This document shows positions 9,601 through 19,000 of a DNA stretch of 64,000 nt, one piece after another (position 1 is the stretch's first letter; every line of letters begins with the position of its first letter). A program made the translations under genes and the position numbers. The notes under the pieces were generated by a model. It was not told where the DNA came from. It ran no database searches and saw only the letters and a list, made by a program, of their open reading frames with translations. Location: NCBI RefSeq assembly GCF_013204845.1, contig NZ_JABMKY010000012.1:1-64000 (forward strand). Direction: 5' to 3'. This stretch comes from Paenibacillus qinlingensis (GTDB lineage: Bacteria > Bacillota > Bacilli > Paenibacillales > NBRC-103111).

Positions 9601-9762
9601 AATATTATCGTGAAACATATCCGCAAACATCAGGAATAAGGCTGAACCCGGATCCGGGTTCTCTGGTGTAAATCGCCACTCCGGCGTATAGTACGGCGCC
9701 ATTTCCTTCATTTGGGCAATCAGATCAGGTATGTCTCTGGGATCAATTTTGGGAGGTTGCAC
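6688..9762 (-). CDS. Baseplate J-like wedge protein (Afp11-like, 1024 aa)
   Basis: This is the larger baseplate wedge protein. It opens with YYTPEWRFTPENPDPG and LFLMFADMFHDNIKRLNRVP, the Afp11-type start. It continues through a long beta-rich insert and ends with a J-like half with RIRVGDGVHGMHPP (about 735-760) and AVSSKDYEWLAREAYPNIA (about 850). I chose the GTG at 9762 because an ideal GAGGAGGT lies 6 nt in front. A GTG 21 nt upstream would place that ribosome site inside the gene. It lies between gp25 and the second J protein, the usual wedge gene order, and would pair with its smaller neighbour in the baseplate. Confidence 0.87.
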   Translation of the reverse strand: MQPPKIDPRDIPDLIAQMKEMAPYYTPEWRFTPENPDPGSALFLMFADMFHDNIKRLNRVPTKNLISFLNMFDVTLLPARPASSYLTFALNEGTKESVFISAGTQIAAAIEADTILYETARSALLTPAVLSSIYVTSRKQDIIVRVTDDFLLASRHGYAFPKKLFRLQDGDNLQEHALYLEHSSLFTVTNPARIEIEFRNSTKRFEEFGMSSQLADPALTEWLYATADGWKAFDAVEAQGNRIILLKSVREELALKEVNGQSGRWIQCRLKPLQSGGTTLADSRLSMDHISFKTDYVDTLETGGIPPDQMFYNDIDADPSGFYPFGDQFALYGSFYIGSQEVFTKTNGDIKLSFGLQAIEHRFGAENADQVDWKMVMKKNKFDKAPVVHVTVLQVAWEYWNGTTWVRLDVGKDAEKLFYYPVQQKVRKEIEFRCPPDLQATYVNGNENRWIRARILHIENAYIAQALYLSPWIDDVALTYEYEDRLYQADRCLSYNSTVFEERTKHSRQLAGGFEPFQPLEGSHPALCFSFDTPPVKGPISIFVSIKQQRFSEHDVPMLEWEYLRAGLLPGTPPEWVALKVIDETNGLTQSGTVQFVGPSDFAGVSLFGQEGYWIRATNRDDIYDDVTGHVQIPTIQGVYMNTVHVLQQETITGEVPEVKGLEETEYQLSRQGIVSEEVWVDETEFVTEEDISEYELSGTPLMDIRRDSEGNILQVWVRWTSVRDLTLSSNRDRHYVIDHTFGRIRVGDGVHGMHPPKGGLEQMKVTYQVTMGQIGNVPARQINQMQDSIAFVGEVYNPEPASGGCQAEKLESALVRGPEMLKHRNRAVSSKDYEWLAREAYPNIAKVTCIPNRNAYMKKEIGAMTLVILPKEGQLGSSTFPELKKQVERFILGRASSLVAFPERLQVIEPVYMEISVSAIVAVEGMDTVVLTEIQAIEKLNRFLDPLTGNFDNKGWAIGAQIHPSVFYALLKSIRAISHVEKLYMTVYKIEDGERVELDVNRLPSLPHSIIVSGKHKVVVNVL

Positions 9763-9811
9763 AGCTCCACCTCCTCTCTGCACGTATCGTCATCGCTTCC
9801 GCATCCTCTTT

Positions 9812-10213
9812 CTATTTCGAACCTTCAAATAAATAAAACGGATAAACTTGGTTAAACAAGTTGTTCGTTGTACGTACCTGATAGGCAATATGAATCATGA
9901 CTTTAGCGGGGTCATCTGCTTCTGGAATAGCTTTCACTTCAACCTCGTGAACCCTCGGCTCCCAGTTGCGAATGGCTTCTTCAATGTTCGTTTGCAGCAA
10001 ATGAAGCGTCGTATCGTCGGTTAAACCGAAAATAAATTCCTGAACGCCGCATCCAAAAGAAGGACGCATAACACGTTCACCTTGCGTGGTGCCCAAAATG
10101 ACGCGAATCGCTTCAGCGATGTCTTCCTCATACTCGGACATTCGGATTCTTCCTGTTGCAGGATCAACCTGAATCGGGAATTTCCATCCTCGTCCCAAAA
10201 ATGCTTCCGACAT
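9812..10213 (-). CDS. gp25-like baseplate wedge protein (GPW/gp25 family, Afp9-like)
   Basis: At 133 residues it fits the gp25 family, which links the wedge to the first sheath ring in T4, T6SS (TssE) and eCIS. Visible family features are the opening GRGWKFPIQVDPATGRI, then EDIAEAIRVILGTTQGERVM, RPSFGCGVQEFIFG, and ALR-type C-terminal strands (HIAYQVRTTNNLFN). The EAIRVILGTTQGER segment is the best-known signature of the family. It sits between the spike protein and the first J wedge protein, as in Afp/PVC clusters. Confidence 0.92.
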   Translation of the reverse strand: MSEAFLGRGWKFPIQVDPATGRIRMSEYEEDIAEAIRVILGTTQGERVMRPSFGCGVQEFIFGLTDDTTLHLLQTNIEEAIRNWEPRVHEVEVKAIPEADDPAKVMIHIAYQVRTTNNLFNQVYPFYLFEGSK

Positions 10214-10246
10214 CTCGCCACGCCCTCTCGCTAATTGATTTTGAAT

Positions 10247-10972
10247 CTAGTTAATTTTCACCATACTACCTTTGATGTTAATGATTCCATCTGACTTTAG
10301 GTCCAGTGTTGCCCCTGCCTTTAGCGCCATGGTAGCAGATGCTTCTATGTTAATTTGCGTAGATTTAATTTTAATTTCCTTCGTACTCTCAATGCCAACC
10401 TCGCCCTTAGCGTTCAAGGTAATCTTAGAGGTTTGGCTGACGACCGAAATTTCATTCGCCGATCCGCCTTTGATCAGAATCTTATTGTTCCCACTGGAGT
10501 CAGTAATCGAAATGCTCTGATCCTTGTCCTTGAGTTCAATAATCTGGCCTTTTTTCGTTTTCAGCGTGATACTCTCGTCTCCGCTCTTATCATTGAATGA
10601 CAGCTCATGACCTGATTTGGTTTTAATCATACGCAAATCATTCTTCTCTGCGGGTGTTGGCGGCATATTCTTCGGATTCCACAGCATTCCAATCACAAAT
10701 GGCATCCGCAGCTCACCTAAATGGAAGGCAACCAGCACCTCATCCCCAACCTCCGGGATAAAAAGACTGCCCATTTCCTTACCACCCATTAACGTCGCGA
10801 TACGGACCCAATCTGTCTCCGTTTCGGTTTCTTGCATCGGCAATTTAAGCTTCACACGTCCCATTTTATCAGGATCGGTGTTATTCGTAACCACTGCTAC
10901 CATGACGCCGCCAATCTTCTGACTAGCAAAATCGGACATACCACCAATTGTTATATCGGGAGTTTTGAACAT
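10247..10972 (-). CDS. gp5-like central spike protein (baseplate assembly protein V type)
   Basis: This 241-residue protein carries the OB-fold of gp5/VgrG (about 20-110: GVMVAVVTNNTDPDKMGRVK, then LKLPMQ and VRIATLMGG, with GDEVLVAFHLGE). It ends in a repetitive beta-helix (about 120-241; short ILIKGG, ISVVSQ, ITLNAK, IEIKST-like units) that would form the puncturing needle. Its ATG overlaps the stop of the hub gene as TAATG, so the two are translationally coupled. In Afp/PVC these parts are fused in one VgrG-like protein (Afp8); here they are separate genes. No separate PAAR tip gene was found in the window, so the needle may end in the beta-helix itself. Confidence 0.88.
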   Translation of the reverse strand: MFKTPDITIGGMSDFASQKIGGVMVAVVTNNTDPDKMGRVKLKLPMQETETETDWVRIATLMGGKEMGSLFIPEVGDEVLVAFHLGELRMPFVIGMLWNPKNMPPTPAEKNDLRMIKTKSGHELSFNDKSGDESITLKTKKGQIIELKDKDQSISITDSSGNNKILIKGGSANEISVVSQTSKITLNAKGEVGIESTKEIKIKSTQINIEASATMALKAGATLDLKSDGIINIKGSMVKIN

Positions 10973-12060
10973 TAGACCGCATTCCCTCCCAGTTGAAACC
11001 GAGTTGTATAACCTTCATCGTCGAAAATGTGGGTCGCTCCCGTAATATAGTACGGTTGGTCGAACGTCTTACCAACACCACTCAGCTTGATATAGCGCCC
11101 GGCGCGAATCTCTGGAATCCCAATACATTCCCCGCTGCCGCTAACCAGCTTCATTGCACGGCGATTTAATATCGCATCTGCGTAACTTTTGGCTTCCTCC
11201 ACAGAGGTAACATTCGTATACATATGCTCGATGAAATCACCTTTTGAACCTAAAATATCTTTGCCCGTTTTGCTGTTGGAACCGAGCTTCGCCACGCTTG
11301 CTGACTTGCCTTCGATAACTTTTAACTCTTTATTATCCCAAGCTCGTACGGTTACGCCCGTAATTTGCTCGGCTAAATTGTGATCTATCATTAAACTGCG
11401 GAGCGTCTTCCCCATTTCCAGCGTCATCACGGCTGTCATCGCCGTTAATGGCTTACGGAAATACAAATTTTTCCCCACAACGAAGAAATCATAGTTAACT
11501 AAATTCGCTAAATTTTGAATGAAGTGATAGTCATTGATCTGACTCTGTGATAGTGCCGGAAACACCGTTGTCGTGGCATCCACGTTTGTTTTGAAGCCAT
11601 ACGTTTTGGCGATTTCTTCAACGACCTCACTATATTTTTTCTTATTCCAAGAGCGCGACTTCGTCCCTTTCATCATGAGATAAGAAATATCCATCCCACG
11701 TACAACGAGACCAGGGGCACCGTCTTCTGGGAAATCTACCACAACGGACGTAATTTGTCCCGTAAACACAGGCGTAAATTTGTCTACATAACCTAAACCA
11801 ATATCAATGGCTTTACCTAATGTGAAAGTAGATAGCCATTGGAATTCATTCTTCGTAACATCGTACGCATTCGCTATTCGAAACGAAAAAGAGTCTGCCG
11901 TGCCATCAATCGTTGTATCCACGCGTAGATTATCCAGTGCGATATCATCCGACAGCTTCGTGCCATCTACTTTAATATCGTAGTAAGGCGCGTAAAAATC
12001 ACCATATTTTTTGGCCAGGTCGTCAAATGTAAAAGAGCTCGTATCCAGATCTAAGGCCAT
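10972..12060 (-). CDS. gp27-like hub protein (phage late control gene D / VgrG N-terminal type)
   Basis: This 362-residue hub protein belongs to the gpD/gp27 fold that converts tube six-fold to spike three-fold symmetry. Visible pattern: an N-terminal beta domain with FTPVFTGQITSVVVDFPEDG, then GMDISYLMMKGTKSRSW, YSEVVEEIAKTYGF, and SQINDYHFIQNLANLVNYDF, a typical gpD segment before YFRKPL. The C-terminal part has ADAILNRRAMKLVSG and a closing PYYITGATHIFDDEGYTT. It overlaps the spike gene by one base and starts 4 nt after the LysM gene stop, so hub adaptor, hub and spike form one coupled block. Confidence 0.9.
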   Translation of the reverse strand: MALDLDTSSFTFDDLAKKYGDFYAPYYDIKVDGTKLSDDIALDNLRVDTTIDGTADSFSFRIANAYDVTKNEFQWLSTFTLGKAIDIGLGYVDKFTPVFTGQITSVVVDFPEDGAPGLVVRGMDISYLMMKGTKSRSWNKKKYSEVVEEIAKTYGFKTNVDATTTVFPALSQSQINDYHFIQNLANLVNYDFFVVGKNLYFRKPLTAMTAVMTLEMGKTLRSLMIDHNLAEQITGVTVRAWDNKELKVIEGKSASVAKLGSNSKTGKDILGSKGDFIEHMYTNVTSVEEAKSYADAILNRRAMKLVSGSGECIGIPEIRAGRYIKLSGVGKTFDQPYYITGATHIFDDEGYTTRFQLGGNAV

Positions 12061-12064
12061 TGGC

Positions 12065-12691
12065 TTAATCCAACCTCGGAACTGAAATGCGGCGTCCCGT
12101 GGCTACTTTCATTGGATTATCGATCCCATTCGCTTTGGCGATTTCTCGCCACATCGTTGGATCCTCATACTCAGTGGCGGCTATCGTCCACAGTTGATCC
12201 CCTTGGTTCAGCATCTTCAATTTCGTTCGATCTGCCGAATGACGTGGAATTTGCTTCAGTTGATCTTTCTTGCTTAGCGTAGATTTAAATGTAACTTTCA
12301 GCTTAGCCCGAACAGGAACACCTGTATCCAGGAACATCGTAAAATGCTGATTTACACCGACGACAACTCCCTTAAAATCCAGTGAACCCCATACGAATCT
12401 GCATAGCGGCGGTGCATGGATCTCTTTCTCCACATCGAGGAGACCTGAAATCTTTGTCGTCAACTGACGAACGTCCGTCCCTTTCTCGTAAGTATCGAAA
12501 AAGAAATCCATGGTGAGTGTTGTCGTACCCCCGCTCACGAACTGAGCAATTGGCATGGACAGACCCGGCACTGTTTTCCAGTCGTAGTTATTGCTCGTGT
12601 CAATCGTATACTCACCTGGGTTAAACATGACTTGTACATTTTCTGTTTTACTGCCTTTATGTACAATAATCATTGCTTTCTTAAGCGCCAT
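12065..12691 (-). CDS. LysM-domain hub adaptor / baseplate protein (Afp7-like)
   Basis: At 208 residues it matches the Afp7/Pvc7 position. The N-terminal about 150 residues form the beta-rich adaptor domain with VQVMFNPGEYTID and TLTMDFFFDTYEKG, typical of the family. The C-terminal about 50 residues are a LysM module (KLKMLNQGDQLWTIAATEY, then WREIAKANGIDNP and GRRISVPRL). In eCIS such proteins cap the hub and contact the wedge; the LysM fold is used structurally, as in T4 gp53. It lies 4 nt upstream of the hub gene. The ATG follows AAAGGACGGATTCCT. Confidence 0.92.
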   Translation of the reverse strand: MALKKAMIIVHKGSKTENVQVMFNPGEYTIDTSNNYDWKTVPGLSMPIAQFVSGGTTTLTMDFFFDTYEKGTDVRQLTTKISGLLDVEKEIHAPPLCRFVWGSLDFKGVVVGVNQHFTMFLDTGVPVRAKLKVTFKSTLSKKDQLKQIPRHSADRTKLKMLNQGDQLWTIAATEYEDPTMWREIAKANGIDNPMKVATGRRISVPRLD

Positions 12692-12748
12692 AGGAATCCG
12701 TCCTTTCTGCCGTAATCATTGATATCAGATCGAGTGTAGCTTGCTGGA

Positions 12749-13037
12749 GTTAGTCGGTTTTATCGACTAAGTTCACTACAATTACTGCTGGAGTGATTGA
12801 GTTAGTCGGTTTCATCGACTAACTTCACTACAATTGCCGATAGAGTGATTGAGTTAGCCGGTTTCATCGACTAAGTTCACTACAATTGCCGATAGAGTGA
12901 TTGAGTTAGTCGGTTTCATCGACTAACTTCACTACAATTGCCGATAGAGTGATTGAGTTAGCCGGTTTCATCGACTAACTTCACTACAATTGCCGATAGA
13001 GTGATTGAGTTAGCCGGTTTCATCGACTAACTTCACT
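12749..13037. repeat. Tandem array 1: six 52-bp units, each with a hairpin
   Basis: Units start at 12749, 12801, 12853, 12905, 12957 and 13009, an exact 52-bp period; the last one is partial. Each contains GTTAGTCGG or GTTAGCCGG, then TTTCAT and CGACTAACTTCACTAC, and the conserved linker AATTGCCGATAGAGTGATTG. AGTTAGTCG and CGACTAACT pair as a 9-bp stem. The array fills most of the 397-bp gap between the giant gene (ends 13089) and the LysM gene (starts 12691). It would be transcribed as a row of hairpins within the operon. The linkers are identical, so this is not CRISPR. A sister array lies at 42566. Confidence 0.97.
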
Positions 13038-13088
13038 CCTTATGGAGAAATATAGTCCATTTACTATGTGCAATTTATATATAAAAGC

Positions 13089-16000
13089 TTATATTCCTCG
13101 ACGTTGCCGTTCGAATTTCATCTTTTTCTCGATTTCTCGGTACACTTTGTCCGCGATTTTGGCGATATCCAGCTGTGGAAGCTGTTTAATCAGCTCTTGC
13201 AGCTGCTCTTCGCTTAATTCCGGCGGCGTCTGATCGACTGGTGCTGCTGGTGTTGGTTCAGAGTCTGCGCTCGCTTTGGTGCGCAGCCAGTCCATATCGA
13301 GCGGTGCATTCGCCAGTTGACTCGATGAAGCTTGTTTATGCTCCAGCATGCTGAGTGGAGAAGCGAGATGCTCTTGACTTGCTGATTGCAGGAGCACGTT
13401 CATCGCTGGCGTACCTTGATGGCTCGCGCCGATCGATGGCGGCTGCGTTCGCGACTGCATCGGCACGCTCATCGCTGGCGTGCCTTGGTGGCTCGCGCCG
13501 ATCGACGGCGGCTGCGTTCGCGACTGCATCGGCACGCTCATCGCTGGCGTGCCTTGGTGGCTCGCGCCGATCGACGGCGGCTGCGTTCGCGACTGCATCG
13601 GCGCGCTCATCGCTGGCGCGCCTTGGTGGCTCGCGCCGATGGACGGCGGCTGCGTTCGCGACTGCATCAGCGCGCTCATCGCTGGCGCGCCTTGGTTGAT
13701 GTCGGCTTGCATGCCGCCGCCGGGTCTGGCAAGCCGCTGCACCTGCGTGGGCAGCGGCTTGGTTAAGGCAGCAGCAGCCCAGCCTTGGCTGCTGCTGTTG
13801 GTGATGCTGGCGCTGCTTAGCGCGCCAGCTGTTGCTGCGGCTGCTCCGCCAGAGGCAGCCGCCTGCACGAGACTGCCCGTCCCCCGGGCGGGCAGTCGAT
13901 GTTCCGCTGCGGCAGGCGAAGCCGCAGCCATTCCCGCAGGAGCAGCGCGAAGCGCTCCTGCGCTGCTCGCCAGCAGCGGCATGACACGCGGTGTCATGCT
14001 CGTGCTCTGGCGAGCTCTCGGCGCACGTGCGGCGCGCGCGACTGAGACCGTCTCTGCGGCCCGTGAAGCGGCCGCAGGCTCTAGGGCTTGCGCTTCTACC
14101 TGCGCGCTCACCATAGCCCTAATGGTTTGCTCCGCCGAATCCACTTGGAAGCCTTCCGCTTCCAAGCGGTTCTCCGAACCACGTGCTTCCCGCATAGGCG
14201 CGCGCTCACTGCCATCGACGATTGTGCGTCTCTGAAGATGTTCGGCTTGCGCCCCAGACCAGTTCACTGCTCCATGCTTTGGTGAGGCTTCACCATCAGC
14301 ACCTTGCAATAATCCTTGCCTGATAGCCTGGGAAGATGCTTTATTGATCAATTGCCTAATTCTCGTCTCACTTGCCCGTTGAATCAGATTGCCAGTACCG
14401 ATATTTCCTGTACCTGGTATCCGCTTCGAACTTTCCATCGTATTTTGACCAAGGATCTGGCGATTTGTTACATCAACAGATCGCTTAAGCGGAGATAAAC
14501 TTGTTGTTCTTCCAGGAGTGCGTTGCACAGATAACTCTGAACCAACTGTTCTGTTTATCAGTCCTTCATTCTCACGTGTAGCAACTTGTCTCGCATTCTG
14601 CCTAATTTCGTTCTCAGATGATCTTTGCACGAAATTGCTACGCACTAATTCACCCGATGTGCGATGTGATTGAACATTGTCTAATTGATTAGCTCTTCTT
14701 ACCTGAATGCCATTCGTAACGCCTAATGCACGTTGAACGAGCTCCCCAAGAACTGAGTTGCTTATGCCTCTAGCTTGCAGAGGATGTTCCATTCCGTTGT
14801 TCGGTTTGGATTGTCTGCTATTCTCACCAAAAGATGGCCGTTGTACAAACTCCCCACGTACAACCTCTCTTGCTGGCTGATTGCGTTGATTGTCTATCTC
14901 TCCATCCGTTCGGTTCAATTGAATCGGGGCAGCAGCATTAAAATTCTGTTCTTCGATATGTGCATCCAGCATTCCATTAGTAGAACTTATATTTTCACTG
15001 ACCGAAGAAGTGCGTGCTCCTACTTCCCCTGCCACAGGTTCACTTGTTGGTTCCAAGCTGTCATCAAAATTCAGCTGTCTCTGGTCTTTCCGATCGGTAT
15101 CAGCTAACCGCTGCACGTTTCCTGGATCTGCAATACGACTCATATCCAATGACTGCGCATCATCTGATCCGCTTGCTCGTCTTGTTACAGTGCCATTCTC
15201 GATTCGTCCGGCCCGAAGCGTAAGCTGACCTCTCGCCCATGCACCAGTTGAGCGCGAAATCGTTTCATCACCCTCGCTGCTTGTTGAAGATAATTGAGTG
15301 TGAGAGCTAAGGGTTGGTTTTCGAGATATGAACTCTCCTAAGTCAATTTTACGCTGAATACTAGCCTGCTGCTCTTTCACCTGATTCACACGGGATGGAC
15401 GTCCAGCTCGTCTTACCATTTCAAGCGGTGTACGACTTACGGATTGAACTACCCCAACAACCGTTGTATCATTCGTTGGTTTACCCGTAGCATGTTCACT
15501 GACACTAGACTGTATGTCACTTGTTCCTTTAGCACTGTATGGCTTATTCTCCCTCGATGTTTCAGTTAAAAACAGACTGCGACTCTCTTGAACTAAACTA
15601 GCTGGTTGGCGAAAGCTGCGTTGACGCAGCTTCGGGCCGTCCGTCGCAATCTGGCTTGAATTCACGAAGATCATACTGCTTTGTGCTACTTTGGCTGCGA
15701 TTTCAGCGGCTAAGGTTTGTCTGATAGTCGTCCTCTGAGAAACTGATCCTGCTTGATCCTCTCGTATACCAGGCGATTGTTGACCTGCCATCCTGTTGTT
15801 GGTTATTTGGGATGGGCGTAAACTAGTCCGCAATAGACGAACAACTTCTCTTTTTTCTATGTTTTTCTGCTCTATGGGTGTTGGAAGCAACGTTCCTATA
15901 GATCGAACGCTCGCTGCTGCAATTTTAGCTGCAATCTCAGTGGTTAACTTCCCAGCAGGACGATTCTCACTCACCACTAGTTTATTGCTATGACTCTGGT

Positions 16001-19000
16001 CTTCTTGCTTTATTGGTTCTTGTCTTGTATTAACGTCTTGCAAGCCTTGTGTAGTAGCAGAACGAAGTAATTCATCCCCCTTCATTTTGGGCTGCTCAGG
16101 AATTGCTCGTTGCAATTTACTTTCTGATATGTCCAGCTCTCGTTGGATAGGTAGGGTTCGGCTATCTACGCTTTGATTCTCCTGCTGACGGTGCAGCCGA
16201 TTACTTCCAAGCTGTAACTCTCCGTTGAACGTTCGACTAGTATTCTTAGGAACTATAGCGGATTCCCTTAATCGCTGATCTCTAAACTTACTTATTGATC
16301 TACCCAACACATCTGTACCTAGATCAGGCTTTACTACGTTAAGTGACAATTGGGCAGAAGCCCTATTCGTTATGTCTTGCATTCGATCTTTGTTTAGACT
16401 ATTTGTACTCCTAATGAAAGTATCATTATTAGAAGAGGGTTGTCTTTGTATGGTAACGAGCTGCTGCAACCAGCTCTCGTTGCTTTGAATTTTCTGAGCC
16501 TTTGAACGTCTATTTTCCATACGCGCAGGCTTCCTATACACCTGACTTGGATAAGCAGTCACAACCTCAACCTGTTTGGAAGCTAAACTTTCCTGCTCTG
16601 GCATTCCCACCGTCTCAGAATTAAATGTCGACTCAGCTATAGGTTGCACATCAGTTGGAGGAACTAAGTTCTCTGTGAATCCAACGATTGTTTCATGCGT
16701 TGTTTCTTTACTTGCCTCTTGGACATTACTATTTTTTCGTGGTCGTCCTCTTTTTCGCTTCTCAGGCTGGTCGATTGGTTGCAAAACTACAGGTTCTGCA
16801 TAGCCCAAATCTTGCATTTGTTGTTCTTGCTTAGCTTGATGCTCTGCTTGCTCTTTTTGCTGTTGTTGCCGAAGGCGTGGTTCTTCTTGCTCAAGACTCA
16901 CTTGAGACTCACGTTGTACGTCATGTTCATTGTTGTATTGCGCTGCTTGTAGTTCCGGCAATGCTTGTGGATTCTCTCTAATTTGTCGCTGATGGAATGC
17001 TTGTCGGTCCCGCTCATGCACTAAATTAGCAGCTTGCTCATTCTCTTGTGAAATCTGCGATTGAGCTTGTGCAAACTGTTGATGAGTCTCCTGATGCTCT
17101 AGCTCTTCTCGTTGTGTCCGTTGTTGCGTCAATTGCTGCTCTTGCAACTCTTCTCGTTGTACCCGTTGTTGCGTTTCTTGTCGCTCTTGCAACTCTTCTT
17201 GTTGTACCCGTTGTTGCGCCGCTTGCTGCTCTTGTAACTCTTCCCGTTGTACTCGTTGTTGCATCACTTGCTGCTCTTGCAACTCTTCTCGTTGCGCCTG
17301 TTGCTGCGTTCCCTGTTGTGCTTCTTGCTCTACTCTTTGTCTACTTTGTTGTGCTTCTTGTTGCTCTTGTGACTCTTCCCGTTGTACTCGCAGTTGAGCT
17401 TCTTGCTGCTCTTGTTGAATGCGCAGTTGTTCAATCACTGGCGACTGACTTGACACAGCGTCCTGTTGCTTTAATTCATCACGTTCTTGTTGTAATTTCT
17501 GGACTACTTCTATCAATGCCGCTTGCTCTTGCATCACTTGTGAAGATGGCTGTGACTGAGCAGTTTCCTGTTGATCACCTGCCTTACGCCAAATCTGTGT
17601 CGTGCTAGCGTCAATTCCTCTATTTCTAGAACGACTAGGACTAGATGAACTTGCGGAAGCATGCATAGATCTAGGTAAACGTGATGTTATGCTTGAAGCA
17701 TTAATCGCCATTGGCTGTAAGCTGGAAGAAAGAAAGCCCTTCGCATTGGAAGCATTACTTCTACCTGTGCGTATTGCGTTTGCCGCTTGATCTCGTTCAG
17801 CGGGTTGTCGTTTGCTCGCTTGCGCATCTTGCCCTTCAGCATGTTTGCTTAGCAAACTGCGAATAAAACGAACTGTACTTGGCGATGACTCTTCCGAAAA
17901 AGGACCTTCACCCAGCTTTATCGACTTTCTAAATCCGATGGTTTGAGAATCAGTAGAGCTTGATCTTGGCACTTCAGAATCGCTCATGTTGTGCGAACTT
18001 TGCTGTGTCAACCCGCGATGACTCAGTGGCGTTTGCGTTACCTCCTGCAAGATTAACTTAGCCACATTGAAAAAGGATGGATTCGATTGCAGCCTATTTT
18101 GCCCTGTTAAACGGACATCAACTGCCTCATCGTCATTTCGTCCAAAACTCAACTTCCCAGCTTGGAACTGCTCAAGCCAAACGGAAGCACTTTGAATGGC
18201 TTCCACATGCTGAGCAACATTAGCATGATTCACCCTAGCCGTTGTATGTCCATCGTGCTCATTTGAACGGACTACACCGCTATCTTTATTGTCACGCAAA
18301 GCTTGTTTATATAATAAGTTAATTGTTTTCTGGCTAATATTCGTTGGTTGACCTGTATGTTGAACGCCATTCACCATAGGGCTCGGTTGATTTATCTTGC
18401 TGCTTGTAGAATGTGCTAGCATACCTATCGAAGCAACGAGCTGCCTCATCGAACGTTGCATAATCGGTGAGTTACGTTTATTAACGACGTTAATTGTTTC
18501 TTGTTTAGACTGTGTATGATTACGTTTAGCAGCATTAATTTGTTCTTGTTCCGCTAGGATTTGGGCTGCTAGTTCCTTTGCCTTCTTGCTTTTACGTCCC
18601 CTCTTCTTCTTGACAGGTACATCAACGGCTGATGGCATCTGTCCAGAGGAAACACTTTTTTCATCCTGATGACTTTCATCTATAAAGGCTTGCTTCGGTA
18701 ATTGATATCCACTTTGTTTCACTAACTTCTGAATTTGCTGAATCGTTTGCTGTTTCGTGATGAGAGGTGCTGATTCTGGATGTTTCAAGCTTTGGAGCTG
18801 TAGCTGTAATTGCAGAATCCAAGCCCGATCACTCGGGTTCTTGATGGATGCTAATTCCTTATCTGTCAGCAAACCTTTCCCCTTAAAAATCAGGGCAAAC
18901 ATACCTAAATAATTATGACGATCCCATCCATACTTCCCCATAATGCCAGAGGCAAATTGCTTCGCCTGACGAGAAGTCTGACCGACAGTTGTAGTGCGTT

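Noticed and set aside
12749..13037. Possible CRISPR array or tandem attachment sites
   Set aside because: Linkers are identical, no integrase or cas gene is nearby, and the unit is homologous to the second array.
13355..14235. Plus-strand open frames opposite the giant gene
   Set aside because: They are mirror frames of the GC-rich 69-bp repeat region, made of Ala/Arg/Ser repeats with no ribosome sites.
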